From an uncultured Clostridia bacterium (GTDB lineage: Bacteria > Bacillota > Clostridia > Oscillospirales > Acutalibacteraceae): a stretch of DNA of 64,000 nucleotides. The stretch spans positions 248,001 to 312,000 of the forward strand of contig CAMNST010000001.1 of assembly GCA_946555465.1 (NCBI GenBank), written 5' to 3'. This document shows positions 1-9,673 of this stretch, in pieces. Both the position numbers and the translations under genes were made by a program. Within the stretch, counting starts at the first letter, position 1; every line of letters starts with the position of its first letter. Under the pieces are notes generated by a model, which did no database searches, was not told where the DNA came from, and saw only the letters and a list, made by a program, of their open reading frames with translations.

Positions 1-197
1 GCAAGACCAAAATAATTTAATACTTCCATACCATCAGAGCAGTTCTGCTTTGCAGATTCAATTCTTGCCTTAACAAATTCATCAAATGTTATATCTGTTC
101 CCTGTATTACATCTTTAATTCTGTGATTGTAAGCAATACTTTCATCAACAAGTGTTGTTCCGATATCAAAGAATATCCACTCCATGTTTTTCAGCAT
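1..197 (-). CDS. HAD-family hydrolase, truncated at window start (N-terminus only; alternative start at 185)
   Basis: Minus-strand reading gives MLKNMEWIFFDIGTTLVDESIAYNHRIKDVIQGT..., the HAD motif I FDxGxTLxD; no stop before window edge. Confidence 0.75.
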   Translation of the reverse strand, partial: MLKNMEWIFFDIGTTLVDESIAYNHRIKDVIQGTDITFDEFVKARIESAKQNCSDGMEVLNYFGL

Positions 198-227
198 ATT
201 AAAAAACCTTTCGATTTAAGCAAAATT

Positions 228-251
228 AAAGGCTGCCATACAGCAGCCTTT
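228..251. terminator. Intrinsic terminator-like hairpin
   Basis: AAAGGCTGC-catac a-GCAGCCTTT perfect 9-bp stem between two genes. Confidence 0.6.
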
Positions 252-261
252 AGAATTATAA

Positions 262-678
262 TTAAGCCTCTTCGCAGTAATCAAAGATTTCAACAGGCAA
301 GTCTTCTTTATCACAACTGATTGTGAAATAGAAATTAACATCTGTTGCCTCCGAAAGTTCTGAAAGCATTTCAAAGAACTGAGGAAGTTTTTCGTATTCT
401 CTGCCAACAATTTTGAATGTAGCATCAACAAGAACGTCTGTTACATCGTAGTTGCCTGCACAAATTCCGGCAAGGAAACCATAAAATGCTTTATGGCCGT
501 TGATAAGGTAAGTTTCTGTTTCAAGAAGTCTTGCCTTTGAAGATACATCGTATGTAAGTTTTGGTTCTTTTTCAACACATACAACATTTCCGTCAGAAGC
601 CTCAACGCAAGCATTAACCTGCTCGATTAATCTTTTTGTTTTACCTGCACCTTTATTTCCAATGATAAGTTTAATCAT
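262..678 (-). CDS. Small P-loop ATP-binding protein of unknown function
   Basis: 138 aa; Walker A-like GNKGAGKT at N-terminus. Confidence 0.6.
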   Translation of the reverse strand: MIKLIIGNKGAGKTKRLIEQVNACVEASDGNVVCVEKEPKLTYDVSSKARLLETETYLINGHKAFYGFLAGICAGNYDVTDVLVDATFKIVGREYEKLPQFFEMLSELSEATDVNFYFTISCDKEDLPVEIFDYCEEA

Positions 679-714
679 TTTAATTCCTCCGAATGTTTTA
701 TTTTCAATTACATC

Positions 715-2061
715 TTAACATATGCCGAGACGTTTTTCAAGACTTTCTTTTTCCTTTTCATAACCCGGCTTGCCGAGAAGAGCAAACATATTCTTTTTGT
801 AACTTTCAACACCCGGCTGATTAAAAGGATTTACGCCAAGCATATAGCCTGAAACAGCACATGTTTTTTCAAAGAAATAAATAAGATAGCCTATTTCTTT
901 TTCACATATTGAATCACATTCGATAACAAGATTTCCTACTCCGCCGTCTGTGTGAGCAAGCAAAGTTCCCTGTCTTGCTTTTTCATTTACATAACTCATT
1001 GAACGTCCGCTGAGGAAATTGAGTCCGTCAATATTGCCATCCTGCTCGGTGATAAGAAAATCATCGTGAGGCGTATTGAATTTAATAGCGGTCTCAAACA
1101 TCAAACTTCCGCCGCTTTCCTGAATATACTGGCCAACTGAATGAAGATCGGTAGAAAATATGCAGGAAACCGGGAAAAGACCCTTTCCGTCTTTGCCTTC
1201 ACTTTCAGCAAAAAGTTGTTTGAGCCATTCATTAAACATTGCCATACACGGTTCATATGAAATGAAACATTCAAGTTTTTTTCCTTTATTGTAAAATGCA
1301 TTTCTGATTGCTGCATATTTAAGAACAGGATTTTCTTCAACGCTTTCACCGCAAAGACTGTCCTGAGCATTCTTTGCACCTTTCATTAATGCGTCAATAT
1401 CAATGCCTGCAACGGCGATTGGTAAAAGACCAACTGCTGTAAGAACAGAAAATCTTCCGCCCACATCATCAGGAACAACAAAAGTTTCATATCCTTCTGA
1501 ATCAGCAAGCATTTTAAGGGTTCCTTTTGCTCTGTCTGTTGTTGCAAAAATTCTTTTTGCTGCCTCTTCTTTTGAATATTTATTATATACCAAATCTCTG
1601 AAAATTCTGAATGCGATAGCAGGTTCGGTTGTTGTTCCACTCTTGCTGATTACATTTACACATATATCCTTATCTTCACAAATTGAAACAAGTTCTGTAA
1701 GCATTGAAGGACTGATAGAATTTCCGATAAAATAAATATCCGGTGTATCTTTTTTTATAGAATTATAATTTGGAGATTTAAGGCTCTCAATAACAGCACG
1801 TGCGCCAAGATAAGAACCGCCAATACCGATAACAATCAAAATGTCAGCATTGTTTTTTATATAATCTGCAGCAGACTTGATACGGTCAAACTCCTCTTTA
1901 TCATAATCGGTAGGAAGAGTAAGCCAACCGAGAAAATCGCTGCCTTCACCTGTTTTGTTGTGCAGAGTTTCCATTGCTTTAACCGAAGCATTCTCAAGAT
2001 CTTTTATATCTTGCAAAGTAACAATTTCTTCTGCATGTTTTGAAATAAATTTAACTGCCAT
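715..2061 (-). CDS. pgi: Glucose-6-phosphate isomerase
   Basis: 448 aa; [25 protein letters not shown] and [16 protein letters not shown] motifs. Confidence 0.95.
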   Translation of the reverse strand: MAVKFISKHAEEIVTLQDIKDLENASVKAMETLHNKTGEGSDFLGWLTLPTDYDKEEFDRIKSAADYIKNNADILIVIGIGGSYLGARAVIESLKSPNYNSIKKDTPDIYFIGNSISPSMLTELVSICEDKDICVNVISKSGTTTEPAIAFRIFRDLVYNKYSKEEAAKRIFATTDRAKGTLKMLADSEGYETFVVPDDVGGRFSVLTAVGLLPIAVAGIDIDALMKGAKNAQDSLCGESVEENPVLKYAAIRNAFYNKGKKLECFISYEPCMAMFNEWLKQLFAESEGKDGKGLFPVSCIFSTDLHSVGQYIQESGGSLMFETAIKFNTPHDDFLITEQDGNIDGLNFLSGRSMSYVNEKARQGTLLAHTDGGVGNLVIECDSICEKEIGYLIYFFEKTCAVSGYMLGVNPFNQPGVESYKKNMFALLGKPGYEKEKESLEKRLGIC

Positions 2062-2154
2062 AGTTTTCGCCTCTCATATAAATAATATAAAATATAAATT
2101 ATTTTTAATGAGTTATTATACTACACTATTTTGCTAAATTATTCAATATATTTT

Positions 2155-3333
2155 TCAAATATTCTTAATTAGTTCATAAAAAATATAGCCGAAATTAATG
2201 GTTTTAATATCTTGGTCGGATATTAAGGCGACCCTGGCAATTTCTTTATCACCGCTTTTAACAAGTATTTCACCCAGTTCGTCACCTTTTTTCACCGGTG
2301 CTTTAACCTCTTTTTTTATATTATATTCATATTCAAAATCCGAAGCATTTTTTTCTATCAGAATAGTATTAATACCTTTTGAGGAAGGTATTACTGTTTT
2401 TGTTACACCGTTTTTAACTTTAACAGCTGTTATCTGACTTTCATCAATTTCAATTTTGATCAGTTTATAATTTGCAAAACCAAAATCCAAAAGTTCGGTT
2501 GAAAGTTTAAAACGGTCATCACTTGTTGAGGCACCTAAAACAACGGAAACAAGATTCATTCCATCACGCGAGGCTGTTGCACACAGGCAAAATCCTGCAT
2601 TTGAAGTTGTTCCTGTTTTAAGTCCCGTTATACCATTATACTTATTTATCAGTTTATTTGTATTGTTGAGTTCTGTTTTTCCGTCTCTCAGGCTGTCAAG
2701 CCATACTGTTGAATATTTTGAAACAAGTTCATGTTTCATAACTTCCTTTGCAATAACGGCAATATCATAGGCACAGGAATAATGATTTGTAATTTTATCA
2801 TCAAGACCGGTGCAGTTTTCAAAATGGGAATTGCTGAGTCCCAGTTGCTTAACTTTATCGTTCATCATTGCAACAAACTCCGTATCACTTCCTGCCACAT
2901 ACTCACTCAGTGCAGTGCAGGCATCATTTGCAGACGCAATGATAATTGCCTTCAGCAAATCATTGACGCTCATCTGTTCCCCAACCTCAAGCCATATTTG
3001 CGAACCGCCTTTTGAAACTGCATTTTCGCTTGCGGTAACCATATCGTCAAGTTTAATTTTTCCCGAATCAATGGCTTCCATATAAAGAAGAATGCTCATA
3101 ACTTTTGTAACAGATGCAGGCGAAAGATGCTCATACGCATTTTCTTCCTTAATTATATCACCTGTATCCATACACATAAGAATGCTTGATTTTGCTTTTA
3201 CATTTTCTTTTGCCTCTTCCTGTGCAAATACTCTTGCCGGCACAGAAATAAACAAAAATAACGCTGTTATAAAAATAATACATTTTTTCACACTAATCAC
3301 CAATAAATAGTATTTACTTAAACTTGTATTCAT
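2155..3333 (-). CDS. D-alanyl-D-alanine carboxypeptidase (PBP5/DacF family)
   Basis: Signal peptide; SxxK (SPASVTKVM), SAND (SANDACTALSE) and KTG (GLKTGTT) motifs. Confidence 0.93.
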   Translation of the reverse strand: MNTSLSKYYLLVISVKKCIIFITALFLFISVPARVFAQEEAKENVKAKSSILMCMDTGDIIKEENAYEHLSPASVTKVMSILLYMEAIDSGKIKLDDMVTASENAVSKGGSQIWLEVGEQMSVNDLLKAIIIASANDACTALSEYVAGSDTEFVAMMNDKVKQLGLSNSHFENCTGLDDKITNHYSCAYDIAVIAKEVMKHELVSKYSTVWLDSLRDGKTELNNTNKLINKYNGITGLKTGTTSNAGFCLCATASRDGMNLVSVVLGASTSDDRFKLSTELLDFGFANYKLIKIEIDESQITAVKVKNGVTKTVIPSSKGINTILIEKNASDFEYEYNIKKEVKAPVKKGDELGEILVKSGDKEIARVALISDQDIKTINFGYIFYELIKNI

Positions 3334-3378
3334 TACAAATATTTGTTATAATTTCAAAAAAGATTTCAGGAGAGTGTT

Positions 3379-4674
3379 ATGGAAAACAATTTAAAAGCAG
3401 CATTTTATACACTTGGATGCAAAGTAAATCAATACGAAACAGAATATATGAGCGAACTGCTGAAAAATGCGGGCTTTGAAATTGTATCTGTGAATGAAGA
3501 TGCAGATTATTATATTATCAATTCCTGCACTGTTACTGCTACTGCTGACCAAAAGACCCGTCAAAATATCCGCAAATTCAAAAGATTGCATCCAAAGTCA
3601 ACGGTTATACTTACCGGATGCATGCCGCAGGCTTTTCCTGAAAAATCTGCTGCAATATCCGAAGCGGATATTGTTTTATCAAATAAAAGCGATGGGGATA
3701 TTCTCAGTCTCATCAATCAGTATAATACTGAAAAAACACGTCTTATACATATTGACGAACATCGCACAGGTGATAATTTCAAAGAATGTGCAATAACAAA
3801 TTTCAGTGAAAGAATACGTGCTTTTGTTAAAATTGAAGATGGATGCGACCGTTTCTGTTCATACTGCATTATTCCGAAATCGAGAGGCCGTGTCCGCTCA
3901 AAAAGCCCGGAACTTTTAAGAAAAGAAATTAATGATCTTGCCAATAACGGAATAAAAGAAATTGTTTTAGTCGGAATCAATCTTTCCGCCTACGGTAAAG
4001 GTGAGAATTTTGATATTGTTGATGCTGTACAGATCTGCGCTGAAAATGAAAAAATCAGACGCGTAAGACTCGGTTCTCTTGAACCCGATCATATTACAAA
4101 TGATATAATCGACAGGCTTTCGCAAACAGAAAAATTCTGCCCGCAGTTTCATCTTTCGCTGCAGAGCGGATGCAATAAAACACTGAAAAATATGAACCGC
4201 CATTATACTGCCGAAGAATACAAAAATCTGTGCAGCAAGTTGAGAAATACATTTGAAGATGCAAGCATAACCACAGATGTTATGGTTGGTTTTCACGATG
4301 AAAGTGAAGAAGATTTTATTGAAAGCCTTGAATTTGTAAAAAGCATTCAATTTGAAAAAGTTCACACTTTTCCTTACAGCAACAGAGAAGGCACTGCAGC
4401 CTCTAAGCGCGGTGACAATGTTTCAAAAAAAGATAAGGAACACCGCGCTTCAATCATGATTGAAGAAACTGAGAAAATCAGAAACAATTATCTGAAAAAA
4501 CTTGTAGGCAAAAAAGTTGAAGTTCTCTTTGAAAATATGGTTGATGAAAATATTTATCAGGGATACACAAAATCCTATCTGCCGATAAGATTTTTCAGCA
4601 AAGAAAACATTATCGGAAAAGAAATCGAAGTAACAGTAAAGAACTATTCAGATGCATTCTGCATTGCAGAATAA
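3379..4674 (+). CDS. mtaB: tRNA t6A37 methylthiotransferase (MtaB family radical SAM)
   Basis: LGCKVNQYETE N-terminus; CDRFCSYCIIP radical SAM cluster; C-terminal TRAM-like region. Confidence 0.92.
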   Translation: MENNLKAAFYTLGCKVNQYETEYMSELLKNAGFEIVSVNEDADYYIINSCTVTATADQKTRQNIRKFKRLHPKSTVILTGCMPQAFPEKSAAISEADIVLSNKSDGDILSLINQYNTEKTRLIHIDEHRTGDNFKECAITNFSERIRAFVKIEDGCDRFCSYCIIPKSRGRVRSKSPELLRKEINDLANNGIKEIVLVGINLSAYGKGENFDIVDAVQICAENEKIRRVRLGSLEPDHITNDIIDRLSQTEKFCPQFHLSLQSGCNKTLKNMNRHYTAEEYKNLCSKLRNTFEDASITTDVMVGFHDESEEDFIESLEFVKSIQFEKVHTFPYSNREGTAASKRGDNVSKKDKEHRASIMIEETEKIRNNYLKKLVGKKVEVLFENMVDENIYQGYTKSYLPIRFFSKENIIGKEIEVTVKNYSDAFCIAE

Positions 4675-5828
4675 AGATTTTTTGTTTCATCGTCATCCTT
4701 TAACGAACTGTATGAGAAAATATAAAACCCTTTTGTTTCACCGAGTTTTGCCAGATATGTAACCTGTCTTGCAATAATGTTATTATTATCAATAAACTCA
4801 TTGATGCCGAGTTCACCTGCATATTCATCTTCCAGTCCGTTTTTGTACATCGGTAAAGCAACATATAGGTCGCAATCCGCCATATTTATCCATTCTTTAA
4901 CAGTTTTCATAAACGGCTGATTTTCATTCTGAAAACCAAAATAAATCTGAGGACACAAATAATCAACGAACCCTTGCTCAGTTGCCCATTTCTGAACATC
5001 AGCGTAGAGAGACGAATAGTTATTATCAACATTTGATGCAGGGCTTATTCCAAAAGTAACATCAGGCTTTATTTCCTTTACCGAAGAATAAACTGCTTTT
5101 ACCATATTGTTTACATTTTCCCGTCTCCAGTCATCAAGCGTAAGTTTTCCGCCGCTTTCTGTGTAGTCTGAATAAAATTCCTTGTCTATATTTTCGCTTT
5201 TAACAGGATAAAAATAGTCATCAAAGCAAACGGAATCAACATCATAATTCTGCACAATCTCTCTTATTCCGTTAACAATCAAATCTGTCACTTCACCGCT
5301 CGCAGGATTGAAATATATTCCGCTGTCACATACAATAATTTTTTCTGTATCTTTCCATTTCAAGGCAATATTAGATTCGGATAATGATGAAAAATCAGCA
5401 GACTGGCTTACTCTGTACGGATTCACCCATGCTTCTATAGTCATATTATGCTTATGCGCAAGTTCAACCATTATTGATAAAGGATCATAAAGCAACTCAC
5501 TCCCCTGTTTGCCGAAACAATGCGAACTGACAGGAAAATAATCTGATTTATAAAAAGCATCTGCATTTGCCCTTACATGGACCGTAACGCGGTTAAAGCC
5601 GTTGTTTTTTAAATCTTTAAACATTTTGTTTACCGCCTTTTTAAAATGGCTTTCATCATTATCTTTTGTAAGTGCTGACATTTCATAGTATGTTATCCAC
5701 ACTGCTTTTACATATTCATCATTGTTATCTTTTGCATCAGGCTTTGACGGATTTGTGAGCGGTGCAGAGCAGGAACTGCAGAATATCATAACAAAAACCA
5801 ATAAAATTAAATTTATTTTTTTATACAC
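4644..5828 (-). CDS. Lipoprotein, GHL10-type glycoside hydrolase-like (DUF187 family)
   Basis: Lipobox-like FCSSC; VKAVWITYYEM, EAWVNPYRVS, SVCFDDYFYP; overlaps mtaB 3' end by 31 nt. Confidence 0.8.
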   Translation of the reverse strand: MYKKINLILLVFVMIFCSSCSAPLTNPSKPDAKDNNDEYVKAVWITYYEMSALTKDNDESHFKKAVNKMFKDLKNNGFNRVTVHVRANADAFYKSDYFPVSSHCFGKQGSELLYDPLSIMVELAHKHNMTIEAWVNPYRVSQSADFSSLSESNIALKWKDTEKIIVCDSGIYFNPASGEVTDLIVNGIREIVQNYDVDSVCFDDYFYPVKSENIDKEFYSDYTESGGKLTLDDWRRENVNNMVKAVYSSVKEIKPDVTFGISPASNVDNNYSSLYADVQKWATEQGFVDYLCPQIYFGFQNENQPFMKTVKEWINMADCDLYVALPMYKNGLEDEYAGELGINEFIDNNNIIARQVTYLAKLGETKGFYIFSYSSLKDDDETKNLYSAMQNASE

Positions 5829-5873
5829 TTGAACACTTCCTAATTTTATAGTAAAATATTGATGGTGATTTTA

Positions 5874-6158
5874 ATGGAATATAGACTCGGAAATTCAAAA
5901 TATATCAAGTCGGGCGGAGACACAGAAATACTTGAATGCCCTAAATGCAAAGAAAAAGTCAGATTCGGTGTTTTTATGAATTATGAAAGACGCCTGTCGG
6001 TTGAAAATATGATTGATTGTAATAACGTATATTTTCTTGTCTGTCCGAAATGCACATCGTTTTTTACTGTTGACGAAAGCAAAGGCGATAATTTCAGAAA
6101 AGGCGAAAATCTTTCTATAGGCAATTTTGATTTAAAAGATTTAAAGAAATTCAAATAA
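5874..6158 (+). CDS. Small zinc-ribbon protein of unknown function
   Basis: Two CPxC knuckles (ECPKCKE, VCPKCTS); start chosen at MEYRLGNSKY. Confidence 0.55.
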   Translation: MEYRLGNSKYIKSGGDTEILECPKCKEKVRFGVFMNYERRLSVENMIDCNNVYFLVCPKCTSFFTVDESKGDNFRKGENLSIGNFDLKDLKKFK

Positions 6159-6170
6159 CGGATACAAATT

Positions 6171-6192
6171 AAGGTCGCGTGATGCGACCTTA
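6171..6192. terminator. Intrinsic terminator
   Basis: AAGGTCGC-gtgat-GCGACCTT followed by atatttttt. Confidence 0.75.
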
Positions 6193-6198
6193 TATTTT

Positions 6199-7674
6199 TT
6201 ATAGAATTATGCAGATCAATCCATTGCAGCCCTCATTAATGACACGCTCAATCGTTTCTCTGAATTTATTTCTGGCGTCAACAGGCATTCTGTAAAGTTT
6301 ATTATTTAGACCTTCGCTGACAAGTTCATGCAGCGATTTACCAAACAGATTTGTGTTCCATATATCTGACGGATTTTCTTCAAACTCCTTAAGAAGATAC
6401 ATAACAAGTTCCTGACTTTGGCTTTCACTGCCTACAATGGGCGCAACTTCCGTAAAAGTATTGCATTTTATCATATGTATTGAAGGTGCATTCGCTTTCA
6501 GTCTTACTCCATACCTTCCGCCCTGCTTCATAATTTCAGGTTCACTTAAAGAAAGTTCACTCATTTCGGGCATTACAATTCCGTAGCCTGTTTCTTCAAC
6601 ATCATTAAGTGCCTTGGTAAATCTTTCATATTCATTTTTCATTGAAATAAGAGAAATGAAATTGTTCATTAAATCTTTTTCATTTTTTATTTCAACGTTG
6701 CAGGTATCAGAAAGAATTTTATAAAAATAAGAATTGTCAACAAAAAACTTAATCGAAACTTTTCCGCAGGATAAATCAAGTGAGTTAACACTTACAGATT
6801 CGATATATTCATTTTCTTTTATGCTGTCTGCAAAATCTTTTATGCTTCTGATTGTATTGATATCAGGCGCTTTTTGTTTTATGCTTTCATAAACCGACTG
6901 TCTGAGAAAATTATCTTTTTCAAGATTGCTGATCCATGACGGAAAATGAATTGCAACATTTGAAACGGGAAATTCATAAAGAATATCCAGCAGAATATCA
7001 TTAACTTCCTGCTCTGTCAGTTCAAGACAGTTAATCGGAACAACAGGTACACCGTATTCATCCGTAAGTGCGGTACAAAGAGCAATAACATCGGCAGATT
7101 TAGGGTCAATACAATTCATAAGAACAACAAATGGTTTATTAAGTTCTTTTAACTCGTCAATAACTCTCTTTTCCGCTTCTTCATATTCATCACGTGGAAT
7201 TGAACTTATTGAACCATCTGTTGTAATAACAAGACCGATAGTTGAATGCTCAGTTATAACCTTTTTTGTGCCGATTTCAGCAGCCATATTAAAAGGTATT
7301 TCCTCATCATACCATGGTGTTGTTACCATTCTAGGCTGCTCATCTTCAATATATCCAACAGAACTCGGAACTATATACCCTACGCAGTCAATCAATCTGA
7401 CTTTCATTTTTATGTTTTCAGCCATATTCAGTTCAACTGCATCTTCAGGAATGAACTTAGGTTCTGTTGTCATAATTGTTCTTCCGGCAGCAGACTGCGG
7501 CAACTCATCTAAGGCTCTTTCTTTAACAAACTCGTCGCTTATATTGGGTATAACCAGAGTATCCATAAATCTTTTTATAAATGTTGATTTACCCGATCTT
7601 ACCGGACCAACAACACCAATATATATGTCGCCGCCGGTTCTTTTTGAAATATCATTATAAATATTGTAATTCAT
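6199..7674 (-). CDS. spoIVA: Stage IV sporulation protein A (spore coat morphogenetic ATPase)
   Basis: 491 aa; MNYNIYNDISKRTGGDIYIGVVGPVRSGKSTFIKRFMD with Walker A, characteristic of SpoIVA. Confidence 0.95.
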   Translation of the reverse strand: MNYNIYNDISKRTGGDIYIGVVGPVRSGKSTFIKRFMDTLVIPNISDEFVKERALDELPQSAAGRTIMTTEPKFIPEDAVELNMAENIKMKVRLIDCVGYIVPSSVGYIEDEQPRMVTTPWYDEEIPFNMAAEIGTKKVITEHSTIGLVITTDGSISSIPRDEYEEAEKRVIDELKELNKPFVVLMNCIDPKSADVIALCTALTDEYGVPVVPINCLELTEQEVNDILLDILYEFPVSNVAIHFPSWISNLEKDNFLRQSVYESIKQKAPDINTIRSIKDFADSIKENEYIESVSVNSLDLSCGKVSIKFFVDNSYFYKILSDTCNVEIKNEKDLMNNFISLISMKNEYERFTKALNDVEETGYGIVMPEMSELSLSEPEIMKQGGRYGVRLKANAPSIHMIKCNTFTEVAPIVGSESQSQELVMYLLKEFEENPSDIWNTNLFGKSLHELVSEGLNNKLYRMPVDARNKFRETIERVINEGCNGLICIIL

Positions 7675-7683
7675 ATTTTAACC

Positions 7684-9177
7684 TCACATTCCCGGCACTA
7701 AAAGTATTCTTTTATCGTCAATCACTTCTGACGAGAGACTGTTTTCTTCCATAATAAGAGACATTGATGTAGAAAACTGCTTTGCGATATTCCATACACT
7801 TTCATCTTTATTTGCAAAATATAATGTTAACTGCGGCATATTGGCATTATCTTTTTGTGTGCTTGCTTCAATATCCGATATAAACATAATGTTTTCACTT
7901 TTATAAAGATATGCTTTATATTGAAAATTCAGTCTTAAATTGACTTTGTTAGTATTTGTAAGAACATAATCATAGGATATAAGATTTGCTGCCGCTTCAC
8001 CCGACAACTGATTATCGCTGACGGTGAAAGAGTATTCTTCTGTTTTTTCAAAGAAGCAAAGTTGCGATGATTCATCATAGTATAAGTATGACAGACATAC
8101 CGATATATACATTACGGATTTTTCAATATAGCAATTATCAATTCTTGCTCTTAAATCCAAAATCTCAATAACATTTTTTTCACAGTCAAAAGAAACTTCT
8201 GCTGTTTTATCATCAAAGAAATATATCGGCTGCGTTTTTACCGGAAGTTTAATATTTTCAGTCTGAATATCGTAATTAACCATATATGAATCGGTAATAA
8301 AACTGTCATTTCCGAGTGAGTAAATCATATAATTGATTGAAATTTTGCCGACAACTTCTATGTCACATAATTTATTATTGGAATCAGTTTTTGATTTTAT
8401 ATACAAAGCAGAAAAACGTGCATCCACAAAAGCATTGTCATCTTCAACAGCATCTCTTAAATCAATGATTTTGCTTACGGAAAAACTATGGCAGCATTTT
8501 TCTATGCTGTTATTCTCGCTTTGATACAGCACAGAGACTTCTGCTTTTAACTTAACAAGCATTTTATCTTTAATGATTTTGCATTCATCAACAATGCAGG
8601 AGCCAAATGTATTGATAATATTTTTAATCTGTGAATTGCTGTTTGATATTGAAAATGTTTCATCATATTCAACGCCTGTTATTCCCGAGTCTTTGTTTAC
8701 AAGATATGAAACATCATACTCCTTTACAAAAGCGTTTTTACAGTTGCTGAGACATTTGCTTGTATTTTTATTATAAACATCAATTTTTACATTAAGAGAA
8801 GTATGTATATCCAGTCTTCGCTGATTAATCAGTCTGAAGTTTGAATATTTTGTTGTAAGCGAAATATTTGCAAAATTAAAAAATTCGGGTGCTTCAATAT
8901 CAAAACTCTTTGAAAATTCTTCTTCAAAAACATTAGAGAGCGGACAATGGTCACTGTTTAAATAAGTAATGCTTATTATTGACTTTCCGTAAATTGTAAT
9001 TGAAGAACCGTTATTTTCATAATCAGTTACAGCATTGCATACACTGCACTTAAAAACTTTTTCAATATCATCAAGATATTGAGGAATATTTTCCTGAAAA
9101 TCCAGTTCAAAGTTTTCACATATTCTTTCTTTTTTGACATTGGCGCACATTGACTTATACTCTTTGCACAGTTCCAT
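7684..9177 (-). CDS. SPOCS (DUF3794) repeat protein with C-terminal LysM, spore-associated
   Basis: Repeated SPOCS-like blocks and a C-terminal LysM-like segment (DESVWNIAKQFSTSMSLIMEEN...RILLVPGM). Confidence 0.85.
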   Translation of the reverse strand: MELCKEYKSMCANVKKERICENFELDFQENIPQYLDDIEKVFKCSVCNAVTDYENNGSSITIYGKSIISITYLNSDHCPLSNVFEEEFSKSFDIEAPEFFNFANISLTTKYSNFRLINQRRLDIHTSLNVKIDVYNKNTSKCLSNCKNAFVKEYDVSYLVNKDSGITGVEYDETFSISNSNSQIKNIINTFGSCIVDECKIIKDKMLVKLKAEVSVLYQSENNSIEKCCHSFSVSKIIDLRDAVEDDNAFVDARFSALYIKSKTDSNNKLCDIEVVGKISINYMIYSLGNDSFITDSYMVNYDIQTENIKLPVKTQPIYFFDDKTAEVSFDCEKNVIEILDLRARIDNCYIEKSVMYISVCLSYLYYDESSQLCFFEKTEEYSFTVSDNQLSGEAAANLISYDYVLTNTNKVNLRLNFQYKAYLYKSENIMFISDIEASTQKDNANMPQLTLYFANKDESVWNIAKQFSTSMSLIMEENSLSSEVIDDKRILLVPGM

Positions 9178-9268
9178 ATAGAATCTCCTTTACAGTTTCT
9201 ACAAATAATTATGCAAAGCATAAGCAGTATAGAACATATAATTAATAAAATATATTCAAAAATAACAA

Positions 9269-9302
9269 AAGTGACACAAACTTTAATCCGTTTGCATCAC
9301 TT
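9269..9302 (-). terminator. Intrinsic terminator downstream of the spoVM-like ORF
   Basis: Minus strand AAGTGATGCAAAC-ggattaaa-GTTTGTGTCACTT then TTGTTATTTTTG; 13-bp stem with two G.U pairs only in minus-strand RNA. Confidence 0.7.
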
Positions 9303-9314
9303 CTGCCGATAAAT

Positions 9315-9404
9315 TTATGTTTCACTTTTTACTTTTTGAATTTTAAAAATGGATCTGAGTATAGGTGCTAAAAACTTCGGGCTTTTGATTAAAACTATTT
9401 TCAC
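9315..9404 (-). CDS. spoVM: SpoVM-like 29-aa sporulation peptide, GTG start (not in ORF track)
   Basis: MKIVLIKSPKFLAPILRSIFKIQKVKSET aligns ungapped to B. subtilis SpoVM (MKFYTIKLPKFLGGIVRAMLGSFRKD, from memory): K2, I6, K7, P9, K10, F11, L12, I15, R17 shared; GGGAGG ribosome-binding site; downstream of thiN as in B. subtilis. Confidence 0.88.
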   Translation of the reverse strand: MKIVLIKSPKFLAPILRSIFKIQKVKSET

Positions 9405-9424
9405 AATAATCCTCCCTAAAACTC

Positions 9425-9568
9425 TTATTTTTTACAGCAAATTATTCCGAGGACTATAACTACAATAGCAAGAATTCTTGTTATCCAAACTGTAGGACAG
9501 CAGCAAGCAACAACACAGCCCGCTCCGAATGCTATCCATAAATAATCTCGTTTGCACATTTTCTTCAT
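9425..9568 (-). CDS. 47-aa Cys-rich membrane peptide (not in ORF track)
   Basis: MKKMCKRDYLWIAFGAGCVVACCCPTVWITRILAIVVIVLGIICCKK; GAGGTG ribosome-binding site; lies between thiN and spoVM. Confidence 0.65.
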   Translation of the reverse strand: MKKMCKRDYLWIAFGAGCVVACCCPTVWITRILAIVVIVLGIICCKK

Positions 9569-9673
9569 AGTAGTAACACCTCTTTTGCTGTGGGGTGACA
9601 AGACGTGAACCAGATAGCCTTAATCTAAGTTAAGCCTTGTTACCTTATCTATTACATACTATGACAGAAAAAA

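Noticed and set aside
123-431. ORFs 123..320 + and 216..431 -
   Set aside because: Both overlap better-supported minus-strand genes (HAD N-terminus, P-loop protein) and cross the terminator hairpin at 228-251.
9570-9673. Leader downstream of thiN considered as a TPP or other known riboswitch
   Set aside because: No TPP-box (CTGAGA / ACCTGA) or other motif I recognise; kept only as part of the 47-aa peptide finding.
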